Positions 33,277 to 44,704 are shown, numbered from the stretch's first letter. The stretch: 64,000 nt of DNA from Euleptes europaea (GCF_029931775.1 NC_079324.1:64673268-64737267), one strand, 5' to 3'. Numbers and translations: made by a program. Notes: generated by a model not told the origin, from the sequence alone.

Positions 33277-33326
33277 CTTGCCCTGGGAAGTTCATTTTGC
33301 TGCTCACCACTTGCTTGGCTCGGAAA
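33277..33326 (-). other. Possible TPST2 5' UTR exon
   Basis: On the minus strand a pyrimidine-rich acceptor (CCTGTCTCAG) precedes 50 bp that end in a strong donor (GGCAAG followed by GTGAGTG). The position, between the coding exons and the distal CpG island, suits a non-coding TPST2 exon. The only evidence is the splice consensus. Confidence 0.3.
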
Positions 33327-33329
33327 CTG

Positions 33330-34660
33330 AGACAGGAGAGAAATCCTGGGGAGGGAAGAGACAGGAAATACCAGCAGGTCAGGTGCTCGCTCGGCAGGCT
33401 GGCTGAGCTACCTAGGAATGGCTTGGAAGAAATCTCCTCTCGTTCCCTCCCTCCACATCAGTGCTTCTCTGGACAGATCTTTAGCATCTGTTTACAGTCT
33501 CCTGAGCAACTGAATGGAGACACGACATCGTGGCACCGTGCTGGCCAGAAAGCCAGGGCCCCGGCAGTCGCTCAAGCAAGCGCAGCACCATCGAGCAAGG
33601 GAGGAACAGGCTGTTACGATCAACGGTTGCACCCTTGCCACTGATGCCCACAAGCCCTGTGACAACAGCTCTGTCAGTGGTCCTTTGCCGACTGAGCCTT
33701 TGGGCGTTCACAGCGTCTCCCCCCTGCCGTTGACGGCATGCCTCTGCCCAAAGAGAAAGCAGGACAAAGCAGGAGCTCCCAGGTTGCCAGAGACGGCCAC
33801 AATGAGCCAGGGTGAGCTCTCCTGCCCAGGGTAGATTGGCCACCAGCGTCATTCTGCCAAGTGAATGATAAGGTGGATTTTATCACACGTTTGGCACCAG
33901 TCTGGGCCCACTAGTGGCTTTCTTTAACCTCTGGATTTGCTCCTGCCAGAGGCTGGAGGCTGACCCCTGGTTCATGAACAGGCCCGGACGGTCACCCTCC
34001 ACCATGGCGCAGACAGGAGACCTGAGCCAGCGGGAGCCGCTTCACCGCACAGCTGGCTGGGGCCAAGGGGCACAACTATACAGGCCTTGCCCATGAAACC
34101 AGCCAACCACCACCACCCTCAGTGGGGCAGGACAGGGGTGCCGAGAGGCAGGACAAAATTTGGGGAGCCCAAGTCAGCTGGGGGGCTCCCTGAAGCCAGC
34201 ATTATGCTGCGTCCAGCTGAATGCCAGTCCAATGACTGTGACACTGTTCTCCTGTCCTCCATTTTATCCTCACATCACAACAACCCTGTGAGGTGAGTCT
34301 GCCTGAGAGTGTGTCACCCAGCAACCTTCCACGGCAGATTGGGAATCTGAGTATTAGAGGGGCATGACGGGTTGTTCAAAAGCTCTCCTCTGCCTGACGC
34401 GAAGACAACCTGGTTCAGGGTGTTCCAGTTCCCTTCATTTTGGGCACCGCAACTCCCATTATCATTCCAGGGCTGAAGGCCACTTTTCAAACATGTAACG
34501 TTATTTTCTGATGTGTGAAGCCTGCCACAAACAGAGACCCTTGGCTTCCACTGCAAATAGCATGGGGGGGGGGATCTCACCTGGGCCGGGACATTCCCAT
34601 GCCTTCCAGTTTTGGCCCTGGAACTCCCACAGTCACCCTGAAGCCAATTTTGAGTCTCCT
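33330..34660. other. TPST2 5' intron, unassigned
   Basis: Unique-looking sequence. No recognised gene, RNA or repeat family. Confidence 0.35.
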
Positions 34661-34664
34661 AGCT

Positions 34665-34925
34665 GTATTCTCAGTGCAACAGGCTTCCTCGGGAGGTGGT
34701 GAGCTCTCCTTCCCTGGAGGTCCTTAAGCAGAGGCTAGATGGTTGTCTGTCAGCAATGCTGAGTCTATGACCTTAAGCAGATGATGAGAGGGAGGGCCTC
34801 TTGGTCATCTCCTGGGCATGGAGTAGGGGTCGCTGGGGGTGTGGGGGGGTGAGGTAGTTGTGAATTTCCTGCATTGTGCAGGGGGTTGGACTAGATGACC
34901 TTGGTGGTCCCAGCTCTATGATTCC
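34665..34925 (+). mobile_element. CR1 LINE, 3' end
   Basis: 'gcttcctcgggaggtggtgagctctcc' through 'gggttggactagatgaccttggtggtcccagctctatgattcc'. Confidence 0.88.
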
Positions 34926-36132
34926 CTGGTGAGATATGCCTGCCATAAATGGACAGATGGACAGGCAGGCCGATTACTACACATGCACGGTAACAACCAG
35001 CCAAGTTATTTTTTTTTGTTATGGTATTATGGTTTGGATCAGGGTGATATTGGAGGGGGGGGCGTTGGGATCTTTGTCCAGGGCCCACGGTGGCTCTCGG
35101 CAGCCCTGCGGTGGTGGGGTGTGTGTGCCAGGAGACGGTGAGGAGGACTCTTGCTTTCCACCCTCACCAGCACCTGTCCTGGGAGGGAAGCGGGGGAGAC
35201 CCGGAGGCCCAACAGCCGGAAGCCTCTCTCGCCACCCCGCGTCCACCCTTGATGTCAGCAGCAGCTAAACAAGCCAGTGGCAAGTTCCAGGCACAGAACA
35301 GGCCTCCTTTGGAACATGTTGCCATGGCAACAGATGGGCAGCCACGTTGTGCAACGCCACAAAGTGCGTGCGGGGAAGGCCCGCGAGGCAGCGGGGGGGG
35401 GGGCGCACCCCTCGCACGAGGGAAAGAGTGTCAAAGGCAAAGGAGAACTCTCTGGTACGCTGCAAAAAAGGGGAACTTCCCACATGCAGCCCGGCGTGAT
35501 GACACTTCCTCTCTCCCACCTTTCAAGAATACACAACAAAGTCAAAAAGCACACGCCTGTTCTGCCTTGAACAGCAGCAGCCGGATCAGCTCTGGCCAAA
35601 CATCAAAAAATACACATGACTGATTTAAAAAAAGAAGAATCAGGAATGAAGGTTTGGAATTAGGGATAATTTAATCATGTTTATAGTAAAAAAAACAAAC
35701 CACCTTTTAACTTGCAAACTGGAACAACAGAGAGAGGGAAATTAACTTAATTCTCACAGAGAGATTATATACATGAATATTGTTATGTTGCCAATATTAT
35801 TGATTACTGTTTAAAAAAACCCAACAAGCCAGCTTCCTCTCTTGCTTGCCCACAAAATCAGGTACTGGGTGTAATCCATTGTAGTAAATAAATTCAAAAA
35901 GGATGCTCTATGCCAGTCCATGGAGCAATTTGAATACTTTCTCATACTGAGAAAAACGGGTTCATGCCTGCTCAGCGCCAGGGCTCCCTGGTCCATTTCT
36001 CAAGAGCGGTAAAATCAGAAAAGCCAAGATCCACAGAAGGACGCGGAGGCAAGTGGCTGATATTGGCCCCATAAAATCAGGAGGGGGACCCTGATCTCTG
36101 TACAGTGCTTAGAACATGGCCGGTACTACGAG
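34926..36132. other. TPST2 5' intron, unassigned
   Basis: A GC-rich half with a G12 run (35390-35402) gives way to an A/T-rich half (35640-35900). No gene seen. Confidence 0.35.
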
Positions 36133-36134
36133 TA

Positions 36135-37717
36135 GGATTGTGCAAAAAAACCCCCCAAAAATCTGTAAATTTTGGGTTTATCGGGCCTGATTTTTTTCTG
36201 TAAACCCGAAATAAGCCAAATACCCCCCCCACACACACACACACACACACCGGTAAATATTTCCGGGTTTACTGAAAAATTTGGGTCCATTACAGTCTTA
36301 TGTAGAATTTTTTCGAAGCTCCTGTGGGGGCATTTTTGAAGGTTGAGTCCCCAAATTTGCAGCATAACTGCAAGGGACTTTCCTTAGACAGTCAACGAAG
36401 TTTGGTAAACTTTGGGATAGGGGATCCAATTTTATGGGCCCGCAAAGGGGTCGTCCCCATCCTCCAGGCATTTGCAAGCCAAGATGTCCCATCGGTTTTC
36501 AGGTTCAGAAGTTCAGCGTTGCCGAGGACTGACGGAAAGTGCTGACTGGCAGGCTGGGGCCTAAAAGTCTGGGGGCTCCCTTCATATCTGGGGCACATAG
36601 CATGATGTCCATGCAAATTAGCCTCCAAACTGAGGAAAACGGCTTAAATGCAAGAAAACAAGGCATCAAAAACATTTTTGGGGGTGGCAAATGACATCCT
36701 GTGAACAGTCCTTTATTGTGGTCATCAAAAATCTGAATTCAAAAGATGGTCACAGTGCAGGGAATCAAAGCCACTACAGCCTTCAGTTTGACAGCAAGTT
36801 TTTTTGGGGGGTGATATCGGAGCCAGCTGAAGTCTCGACCACGGGAGGGGGGGGCTGTCTGAAGAAGATTGCTCATCAGCACGGGTGAGGGAGTCTCCTT
36901 CGGAAGCCTGGTGGTGTGAGCAGCTGTTGAAGCTGGCTCTTTTTAGTTGGAGGGTATATCCCTCCGGACGGGACTTGGTGAGCCATGTCTTTTAAAAAAC
37001 CCTTATGCTTAGAATCATTGAATCATAGAGTTGGAAGGGACCACCAGGGTCATCTAGTCCAACCCCCTGCACAATGCACAACAACCTACCCCCACATCCC
37101 CAGTGACCCCAACCCTCCCTCCACCATGCAGGATCCCACAATCAAAGCACTCCCGACAGATGGCCACCCAACCTCTGCTTAAAGACCTCCAAAGACGGGG
37201 ACTCCACCACCCTCCCAGGCAGCGCATTCCACCATCGAACAGCCCTCACCGTCAGAAAGTTCTTCCTAATGTTTAGCTGGAATTGCTTTTCTCTTAGTTT
37301 AAATCCATTACTCCGTGCTCTAGTCTCTGGAGCAACAGAGAACAAGCTAGTTCCCTCATCAACATGGCATCCCTTCCAATATTTAAACATGGCTATCATG
37401 TCTCCCCTCAACCTTCTCTTCTCCAAACTAAACAAATCCAGATCAACCCACTGAATGGTTGGTCAGACCAAGTTGGCTCCGATTACACGACCTGACCAAA
37501 AACAAAACCAGTAAAAAAAAGATAGTAAAATGGGAGGAAGCCCAGAGCCGTGCATCTGGGCAAAGGCGAACAGCAAAACCTGAAAAAGCTGAATAATTAT
37601 TCGCCCATTCAGCTTCGGGGAGATCCCCAGGTTTTGCAGTTCAGTAAAACCGAAAACTGAATATTGCTGAAACAGTTAATTTCAGGCTTATTTTCGGTAT
37701 ATTGATATGCACAACCC
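36135..37717. mobile_element. Long TIR DNA element with a nested CR1
   Basis: Ends are GGATTGTGCA on the left and TGCACAACCC on the right (9 of 10 inverted match), each flanked by TA. Just inside, both ends carry a CGAAA(A)TAAGCC motif in opposite senses. There is no transposase frame, so it is non-autonomous or decayed. A CR1 3' end (37012-37440) is inserted within it, and a CA repeat lies at 36230-36250. The family is not one I can name. Confidence 0.5.
37012..37440 (-). mobile_element. CR1 LINE, 3' end (nested)
   Basis: 'agaatcattgaatcatagagttggaagggacc' start. The minus-strand frame reads RWWNALPGRVVESPSLEVFK and [21 protein letters not shown], a CR1 subfamily different from the one at 62.7 kb. 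Confidence 0.9.
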
Positions 37718-37719
37718 TA

Positions 37720-39377
37720 ATTATGAGCGCTAAGAGAGGCATCGCAAGACCTCCGCCAGCCCACCTCCCCTGGTCTGCTTCTGATTCTATTCAGTAACCA
37801 CAGCATGGCTTCTCTTTGCAGGACACCCATTTGGGTGGGTGGGGAGTCTAGCTTTCACACACGGTATTCACAGGGGCTCTCCTAAAGAGGTAGCAAGAAA
37901 AACCATACATACAGCAAAGGATGAAAGCCACTCCAGAGAGGTGGAGCCCTCTGATCCGAAAAGTGCTCTTTTGCTGGTAAAGAAAGAGGAGGCTTTTGCA
38001 GAGAAGTCCATGCCCTTCTTCCACCTACCCATTCTCCCCGCCCCACCCCCCCACGCCCCAGGCTGTTTCTGCCCACAACCAGGTGGATTTCCAGTCCCGG
38101 GAAGAAGGAAAAGAAGCCAATGGGAGAGGCACAGCTGAGAAGCATCAGAAGGAGAAACGATGCCCCAGCCTGCCCCAACCCGCATGTCTGCTTTGGCCTG
38201 CATTCCAGACTATCTGGAAGAAAACCTCCAACCCACCCGGGAGGGCCCACCGGTTGTGGTTCAGGCCTCCCCCCTTGAAGCAGAGTGCTGAACTCAGAGT
38301 CAGGGTAGCCAAAAGTCCCCTTTGAGGAGCAAACGCCAGCAGCCGATGGATGCCCTGTGCAAAACCAGTTTCAGGGCAGGCAGCGTCAGGATTCCAGAAC
38401 AGTCAGTTGAGCTGGTTGCTAAGGAATTGTGAGAGGAGCCGGGCCCAGCGTTGCCAAGAGCCGAGGCCCCTCGGAGCCCGCTCCACGGCTGGCCCATGCC
38501 TGGCTGGCCAAGCCTGAACAAAGACAGGCTCCTTCGGCCGGCCTTCAAGAAACCCAGCGAGGGCCCAACACACTTGTTGGCAGCTGCCCAGGGTGGGGGT
38601 GCGGGGCAGAGGGGGGCTGGCTTGTGCAGTAAGAAATGCTTTTCTTTATCATGCTAGAACTCCCAAGATGTTTTGGAAATCACAAACTGGAGCAGCATTT
38701 CTTTAATGAACAAATAAGAGTCTCCTTTTCCCAAAGCAAGGGGAGAGAAAGAGTCAGACACCATTCAGTGCAGGGCTGACCAAACCTAGGAAGGGCCGAA
38801 ACCTGGATCCCCAGGAACCCTTGTATCTGCCTTCAACTGCAAACTCCGCAGGGATGCCCACGTGAAGGCACTGAGCTGACAGGGAGAAAGGAACCTAAGG
38901 CCACTCTGGCAGCAGCCTTCTGCTTGGAGGCAGGACCCCTACAAGCACCCCCCCCCAAAAAAAAATCTCCCTCAACCTCCACCCAACAGACAGCCAATGC
39001 CAGCAGAAGGCAAGAACAGCTCCCAGTTTTCAGAGCAAACAGCCCTGGAGCCACAGGCAAATGAGGAACTGCCAGCAACTCTCTACACCAGCACTGCTGG
39101 AAATGTTTCAAGATGCATCAGTAGCTGCTTCCCCTCCTCCCCCCCCCCCAGGCCTCTTCACTTAGCAAATAGTTCAAGTCTTTGGTTCCAGTCACCTCAA
39201 GGACTCTTGCTTCAGTTGCTTCACAGAGCAGACAGCCCACAGCTCCAGGAACCCCTTTCCATTCGCAGAAAAGGGGCCACAAAGGAGTCAGTTCGGGGAT
39301 TAAACAATTCCCTCTTGAGGCCTCTGATGTTGCTTAGCCTACACTGCAGGGGGAACGGCTCCTTATTTGACTGTGTG
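37720..39377. other. TPST2 5' intron, unassigned
   Basis: No recognised element. Several short frames on both strands have no family resemblance. Confidence 0.35.
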
Positions 39378-39598
39378 TGTGTGTGTAAAGTGCCTTCAAG
39401 TCGCAGCTGACTTATGGCGACCCCTTTTGGGGTTTTCATGGCAAGAGACTAACAGAGGTGGTTTTGCCAGTGCCTTCCTCTGCACAGCAACCCTGGTCTT
39501 CCTTGGTGGTCTCCCATTCAAATACTAACCAGGGCTGACCCTGCTTAGCTTCTGAGATCTGATGAGATCAGGCTAGCCTGGGCCATCCAGGTCAGGGC
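39378..39598 (-). mobile_element. 5S-rRNA-derived SINE with a BovB-type tail
   Basis: Read on the minus strand, the head (39500-39598) follows 5S rRNA, including AGCTAAGCAGGGTCAG and a GAATGGGAGACC box. The 3' tail GTCGCCATAAGTCAGCTGCG, then ACTTGAAGGCACTT and CA repeats, parallels the end of the BovB copies in this window. This is the structure described for the lizard 5S-Sauria SINE. Confidence 0.85.
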
Positions 39599-39599
39599 T

Positions 39600-40615
39600 T
39601 ATTTGACTGGCCCTTCCCTAAAGGCCATTCATACTTCTTTCCCACCTCTGCCTGTCAGCACTGAACAAGCAAGGAAATCCTTTTCAGGGGCTGTATATTC
39701 ATATTTCTGGGTGCCAAGCATCAGGGTTGCACATACCTTCTCCTGAGACACACAAGCTCAAAGCAGCTATTTCAGAATGGAGTGGTCTCACACGCCCAAG
39801 GAAAAGATCAGCAAAAAAGCTGTACTTAAGACACCTGCCCAGTATGGAACACAAAACATACATGGGGGCTTTAAACAGAACAGCCCTTCACACCAATTAT
39901 GACACTTCCACATGTCACTTCTGGAGTCCAATGTGGAGATGCTGGAGGAGAACATCCTTCCATGTTGTCTTGCCAAATGGAAAACACTATTCTAGACAGT
40001 TGGGTTCCCCCAACCCTAAAAGTTCAGTCACACCAGTCTTTGGGAATAATGTTACAAAATTCATATCAGAACATACATTTGAATTTTGGGGGGAATCAAA
40101 TCCAGGTTAAAATTTTCTCAAAACTCTCCTTTCAAATGAAGCATGTTATTTAAAAAAAAAAACAATTTGCACAAACCTGAAAGTTTGACAATTTATAGAT
40201 ACTGCAAAATGAGACTTGCTCGAAAAAGATTTCCGGTCTCTGTCTCTCTCTGACTGCAACAGGAAGAGATTTAGCAGCTACACTTCAGAGATCTCAATCT
40301 GCTTCCTGAGCCCTGGAGCCCTCTGCTCAGGCCTCTGGGCTCCTGCAAAAACACTTTGCCCGCCCGCCCGCCTGTCCTCCCCCTTTCCAAGAGGAAGGGG
40401 CACCTGCTCTGCAGGCACTCAGCTCTTGGACAGGGCCCGCAGCATCCTTGCCCTGGCGCCTCAGCCCAACTACACTGGTGTTCCCTGCCCGTGGAGAGAG
40501 CGATGGCCACGAGTCCTGAGGGCTTTCAAAGAGGGTTGGGCAAGTTTGTGGAGGAGAGCTCCATGGGTGGCTGCTAGTCCCGGCAACCCAAAGGAGCCTC
40601 CATATTTAAAGACAG
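39600..40615. other. Spacer before the distal CpG island
   Basis: A/T-rich at 39720-40200, then a fragment (40490-40580) reading like a CR1 end (GGAGAGCTCCATGGGTGGCTGC). No gene seen. Confidence 0.35.
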
Positions 40616-40619
40616 TCTA

Positions 40620-41900
40620 GCTCTGAGTGCCCGTCGTGGGAGGCGGCTTCAGGGAAAGGTCTGGGCCGGGGTGCCCTGTTTGTGGACCCTCCAGGGCCGC
40701 TGCCCGGTGAAACAGGAGGCCGGAGGAGACGGCCCGCTGGCCCCGTCCAGCAAAGCACCCCGGCCTGTTTCGAGGGCCTGAAGCTGCCCTTCGAGAGAGG
40801 CCTCTGCCGGACCCGGGGGAGGTCGGGTCCCAAGCCCCCCGCGGCGCGGCCCCTCCCCTCCGCCCCCCGTCCCTGAAGCAGGAAGCAGCAGCAGCAGCAG
40901 CAGCCGTCCTCCCCAGGCTGCTTGCAGGTGAAGCGCGCGGGGGGGCCCTGCCCCTGGATGGGGGGGGGCTGCAAACGCCGCCCCCAAGCAAAGCGGCCCC
41001 GGCAGCAGCCGATGCGGCGTTTGCAGCCCCCTGCGGTGCCCCGGCAGAGCCCGGCGGGCTGGCAGCATCGCGCGCGCGCCGGCCTGGCAGGAGAGGGGGC
41101 GAGCGGGCCGGTCCCCCGAGCCAGGGCTCCAACCCCCCGGGCCCCGCCGGCCGAGGCCCGGCCCAAAGGCGCCGCTCCGCTCGCACTGGCCACGTCCCCG
41201 CGGCAGGCGCCCGCCGGAGCCCACCGCCCGCCCGCCCGCCCGCCCGCCCGCGCGGCGCAGGGATGCCCGTCCAGCTGCTGCACTCACCGCCTCTCGGGGC
41301 GCAGCGACGCCGCTCGCTGGCTCGCTCGCTCGGGGCTGGCCGGCCAGCCGCACGCCTGGGCCCTGGCCCTCCGGCGGGTCCCGCCCCACGTGGGCGGCCG
41401 CTTCCCCGGCCGCCCTGGCCAGAGGCCGGGGGAGGGGCGAGGCGAGGGGGCCTGGGGCGCGCCTGCCTGCCTGCCTGCCTGCCTGCCTCCGCTCCTCGGC
41501 GCTGTGCGCGGCGCTCGGGAAGCAGGGCGGGAGGAAGAGGAAGGCGCGCTCCGCCGCCGAAGGATGCGCAGCCCGGCGCTGCCGGCGTGGGGCTCCGCCC
41601 TGCTCCGGAGCAAGAGGGAGGCGGCCAACCTCCACCCCCCCCTTTGCATCCCAGAAGCGGGGGTGGCTCCTCCGCCTGGCGCTGGTCAAGGGTCTGTCCG
41701 GCACGCACACGCACCCCCCACCCCCGTGTCTCTTCCGTGGAGCTTTTGGAAGAGACCCGCTCTGCCCCCCTCTCGGCCCACTGCCTGCTTCGGAGCGGGG
41801 GGCCCCTCCCGGCAGCCCCCCGGTCTGCTTGTGCCACCCCCCCCCGGCCAATTCCCCCCCCCTGCTCCCCATCGCACGGGCTGAAAAGGCCTAGGTCTCT
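40620..41900. promoter_or_regulatory. Large CpG island, probable TPST2 promoter
   Basis: The densest CpG block in the window, with GCCC and GCCT tandem runs (41221-41252 and 41461-41488). It lies upstream, in minus sense, of TPST2. CRYBB1, the next gene, has its own TATA promoter, so TPST2 is the likely owner. A CAGCAG/CTGCTG run lies at 40884-40906. The long open frames here on both strands are a by-product of GC content. Confidence 0.5.
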
Positions 41901-42186
41901 GGAGCCAGGGTGTTTCCCGCTGTGGGGCTTTTCCAGCCCAGTCGTCTCCTGGCAGGCTCCCACGCAAGGGTGGGGCGCAGTCTAGGAACTGGCAGCATCA
42001 ACCTGGGTTGGGAACCAGCGGTCTGCTGGCCTCCTTTGCCCGGCTGGCTCTTTCCCCGTCAGTGTCAGGGCTTCTCCAGCCCCCTAAGGCTGTGCCTGCG
42101 GCTCAGGGTGGCTGCCGTCTTGGCAGTAGGTGCTCTTGATGTAGGGCACAAAAACTGGCTGCCAAGTCTACCAAGTGCAATGGGAG

Positions 42187-42410
42187 TGTTGCAGAAAACA
42201 GGGGTTTAGGGGGGGGGGGAGAGACCCATAGATCGTTATCAAGAAAAACAGCTTTATTCCAGTCTCTCACACAAGCAAGGCTTTGTCAGCGACCCCAACG
42301 AGGTCACCCTGCGAGGAACTGCGCCGACTCTGCCCGGGGTGTTAAGTCCGAAGACCACCCCTCCAATTAAACACAAAATCACTCACTCACTTTCCAAACA
42401 TACTCACACA
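42187..42410 (-). repeat. 3' LTR-like block of a retrovirus-like element
   Basis: Fossil. On the minus strand it starts TGTGTGAG after a purine tract (42411-42423), holds AATAAA near 42250, and ends CTGCAACA. Its last 80 bp match the block at 42812 closely; the remainder is only loosely related. Confidence 0.55.
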
Positions 42411-43120
42411 CTTCCCCCCCTTTCCCCAGTAATTTCCTGACAGACCTAAGGTCCCTGCGTCTTCAGCCAAACCTGATGGCTTTACTAGGGCAGGACCTGG
42501 AAGTTGATCAGACTTCCCTTCCTCTGATAGCAGAGGGTTCCAAAACTGAACTGAAATTCCCTTCCAACTCTCACCTGACTTCTGTGATCCCCTCCGGAGG
42601 TGCAGAGCTGGTTCTTGCGATCCTGTTGGGTTCAGACGACACCCCACTCGGGACCGAGGCCAGGGTGTCCGTGCGTAATTCAACCAAAAAAAGATCGTGC
42701 CGGCAGAAAGGACCCAAAGGCACCCAGGCTCAGCACTCCAAGCCGGGTGGGCCAGAGGGGTACAACACCCCATCTCTCCCCCCCTCGGATCCGAGTCACG
42801 GCACCAAGGAATGTTGCAGAAAACAGGGGTTCGGGGGGGAAGAGACCCAGAGATCGTTATCAAGAAAAACAGTTTTATTCCAGCTGGTCACCCAGTTGCT
42901 CTAGCAAGCAAAAATAACTGGGCCCCGATTATACTGGGGCGAGAACTTTTATTCCATTTCCATGCTCTGACAGGACGTGACAACATTCCACGCCTATCTG
43001 GTTGTTTTACAAAGTCTGGAGCCTTTAGAGCTTCAGTGGTTCCATCCAGTTATGTTATTGTTCACTCTGACTTCTCCAGGACATGTACCCTACTAACTTA
43101 ACACACACACACACACAGTT
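42411..43120 (-). mobile_element. Retrovirus-like element remnant: short internal part and 5' LTR
   Basis: Fossil. The 5' LTR-like block starts near 43120 (right end soft) and ends CTGCAACA at 42812. A primer-binding site follows at 42789-42806 and matches 18 nt of the 3' end of tRNA-His including CCA. Only about 390 bp of internal sequence lies between it and the 3' LTR. No gag, pol or env is recognisable, so the copy is non-coding and broken. The two LTRs differ substantially, which suggests an old or recombinant element. Confidence 0.6.
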
Positions 43121-43280
43121 ATCCTGCCCAGTAACAAGCTATTCTCTTGCTGTCTTAATACATTTCAATACATTTACAGAAAGGAAAAGAGGTTATCCCA
43201 AATTATTAAATCAGAATACTTAAGTGGATCCTCCACATTCAGAGGAAGTCTATCTTGCTGTCTCAGGAGCAACAGAGGAT

Positions 43281-43351
43281 GGGGATGTAGCTCAGTGGTA
43301 GAGCACAGCTTTGCATGTATGAGGCCCTGGGTTCAATCCCTGGCACCTCCA
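43281..43351 (+). pseudogene. tRNA-Ala(TGC)-like sequence, decayed
   Basis: 71 nt that follow vertebrate tRNA-Ala-TGC: GGGGATGTAGCTCAGTGGTA start, TGC anticodon in a TTTGCAT loop, GTTCAATCC T-loop and a CACCTCCA end. The G3-T70 pair that marks alanine tRNAs is kept. One base of the anticodon stem is missing, acceptor pair 5-68 is A-C, and two T-stem pairs are reduced to wobble. It directly precedes a tRNA-type SINE, so it could also be part of a dimeric SINE head. Confidence 0.5.
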
Positions 43352-43357
43352 CTTTGG

Positions 43358-43580
43358 GGAGGGGCCGTGGCTCAGTGGCAGAGCATCTGCTTGGCATGCA
43401 GAAGGTCCCAGGTTCAATCCCCAGCATCTCCAGTTAAAGGAACTAGGCAGTTAGGTTCTGGGAAAGACCCCTGCCTGAGACCCCGGAGAGCCGCTGCCAG
43501 TCTGAGTAGACGATACTGACTTTGATGGACTGAGGAGGGTCTGATTCAGTGTAAGGCAGCTTCATGTGTTCTTGTGTTCA
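43358..43580 (+). mobile_element. tRNA-derived SINE
   Basis: Head GGGGCCGTGGCTCAGTGGCA with B box GGTTCAATCCCCAGC, then the 'agacccctgcctgagacc' body and 'gattcagtgtaaggcagcttcatgtgttc' end. A further tail piece of the same family lies at 43835-43905. Confidence 0.85.
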
Positions 43581-43905
43581 AATAATTGCCAATCTGGGAG
43601 GAGAATGTTCACAGTTTTCTTTTTTGTAAAGCCCGAGCCTCAGACACACCAATTCGGAGCCCTGTGTGCCCTCTGAAGTACACACAGTCTTTGTGATCAG
43701 TCTCTGTTTCACTTCTGTACAGAGGCCTGGGCACCTATGAGAAACTGCTGAAAAGGGGGAAACAATTTAATCAGTGGTTTAAAAAGCTAAAAAAAAAAGG
43801 CTATGTTTTCAGAAGGGCCACAGTGTCTGTAGTTTATTACAATACTTACTTTGATGGACCAAGGAGGGTCTGATTCAGCATATGGCCGCTTCATGTGTTC
43901 TTGTG

Positions 43906-44276
43906 TGTGTTCACGAGGAAGCCCAGAGGAGAGCCGAGGCAGCCTGAGAGAGGCTCCTCCCATGGGGGCCATTCAAGGCTAAGCAGCTCTTTCTATGGAA
44001 AGAGGGGTCAGAGGAAGTCTGGATTTGGTTTGAATTTTTAGCACCCAAGGACCGGCTGCCAGTGAAAAAAGCCCCTTCTCTCCCCCCCCCCCCAACTGGC
44101 TCTCCTGGGTGTTTTCCTAACCTGACAAGAGGAATTGGCTCCCACCCCAGTCCAGCCCCCCGTCAGGCCTTCAAGCAGAAACGTGTACGTGGGGTTGGTG
44201 TTGCCGTTGCCCCCAGACATGCAGGAGCTGGGGCCTGATTGGCGCCTGCTGCCACCCTCCGGGCCCCCAGGGCCTT
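43906..44276. other. Unassigned spacer
   Basis: No recognised element. A C10 run lies at 44083-44093. Confidence 0.3.
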
Positions 44277-44500
44277 CATAGAATCATAGAGCTGGAAGGG
44301 GCCATACAAGCCATCTAGTCTACACCTCCTGCTTAATGCAAGGCCAGTCTATGCCATCCCTGACAAGGGTTCTTCCAGCCTCTGCTTAAAGACTGCCTGT
44401 GAGGGGGGGGGGGTCACCACCTCCCAAGGCAGCCTATTCCACTGCTGAACTACTCTTGCTGTAAATAATTTTTTCCTAATATCCAGCTGGTACCTTCAGT
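44277..44500 (-). mobile_element. CR1 LINE, 3' end
   Basis: 'tcatagaatcatagagctggaaggggccatacaagcc' to 'tcctaatatccagctggtacc'. Confidence 0.85.
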
Positions 44501-44509
44501 TTGCAAGAG

Positions 44510-44615
44510 CAAAGGCTGTCAAAGACAGGACATTTTGGAGGACTTTCATTCATAGGGTTGCCATGAGTCGGAAGCAATTTGACGGCACTTAACGCACACA
44601 CACACACCTCTCTGC
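44510..44615 (+). mobile_element. RTE-BovB LINE, 3'-terminal piece
   Basis: 'gcaaaggctgtcaaagacaggacattttggagg' plus the CATGAGTCGGAAGCAATTTG and ACGGCACTTAACGCACAC tail. Confidence 0.85.
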
Positions 44616-44704
44616 TCAGAGGATAGCCACCTTTTCCCCCTAAAAGGAGGTGAAAGGTGTGTCTGGAAGCCCCGTCCTTGAGTTTTAGGCTTCAGGTGAC
44701 AAAG

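Noticed and set aside
40617-41963. Very long open frames (up to 448 codons) on both strands
   Set aside because: They coincide with a CpG island where stop codons are rare. The translations are low-complexity Gly/Ala/Pro/Arg and overlap each other in several frames.
43281-43351. A functional tRNA-Ala gene
   Set aside because: A missing anticodon-stem base and weakened pairs make a working tRNA unlikely.
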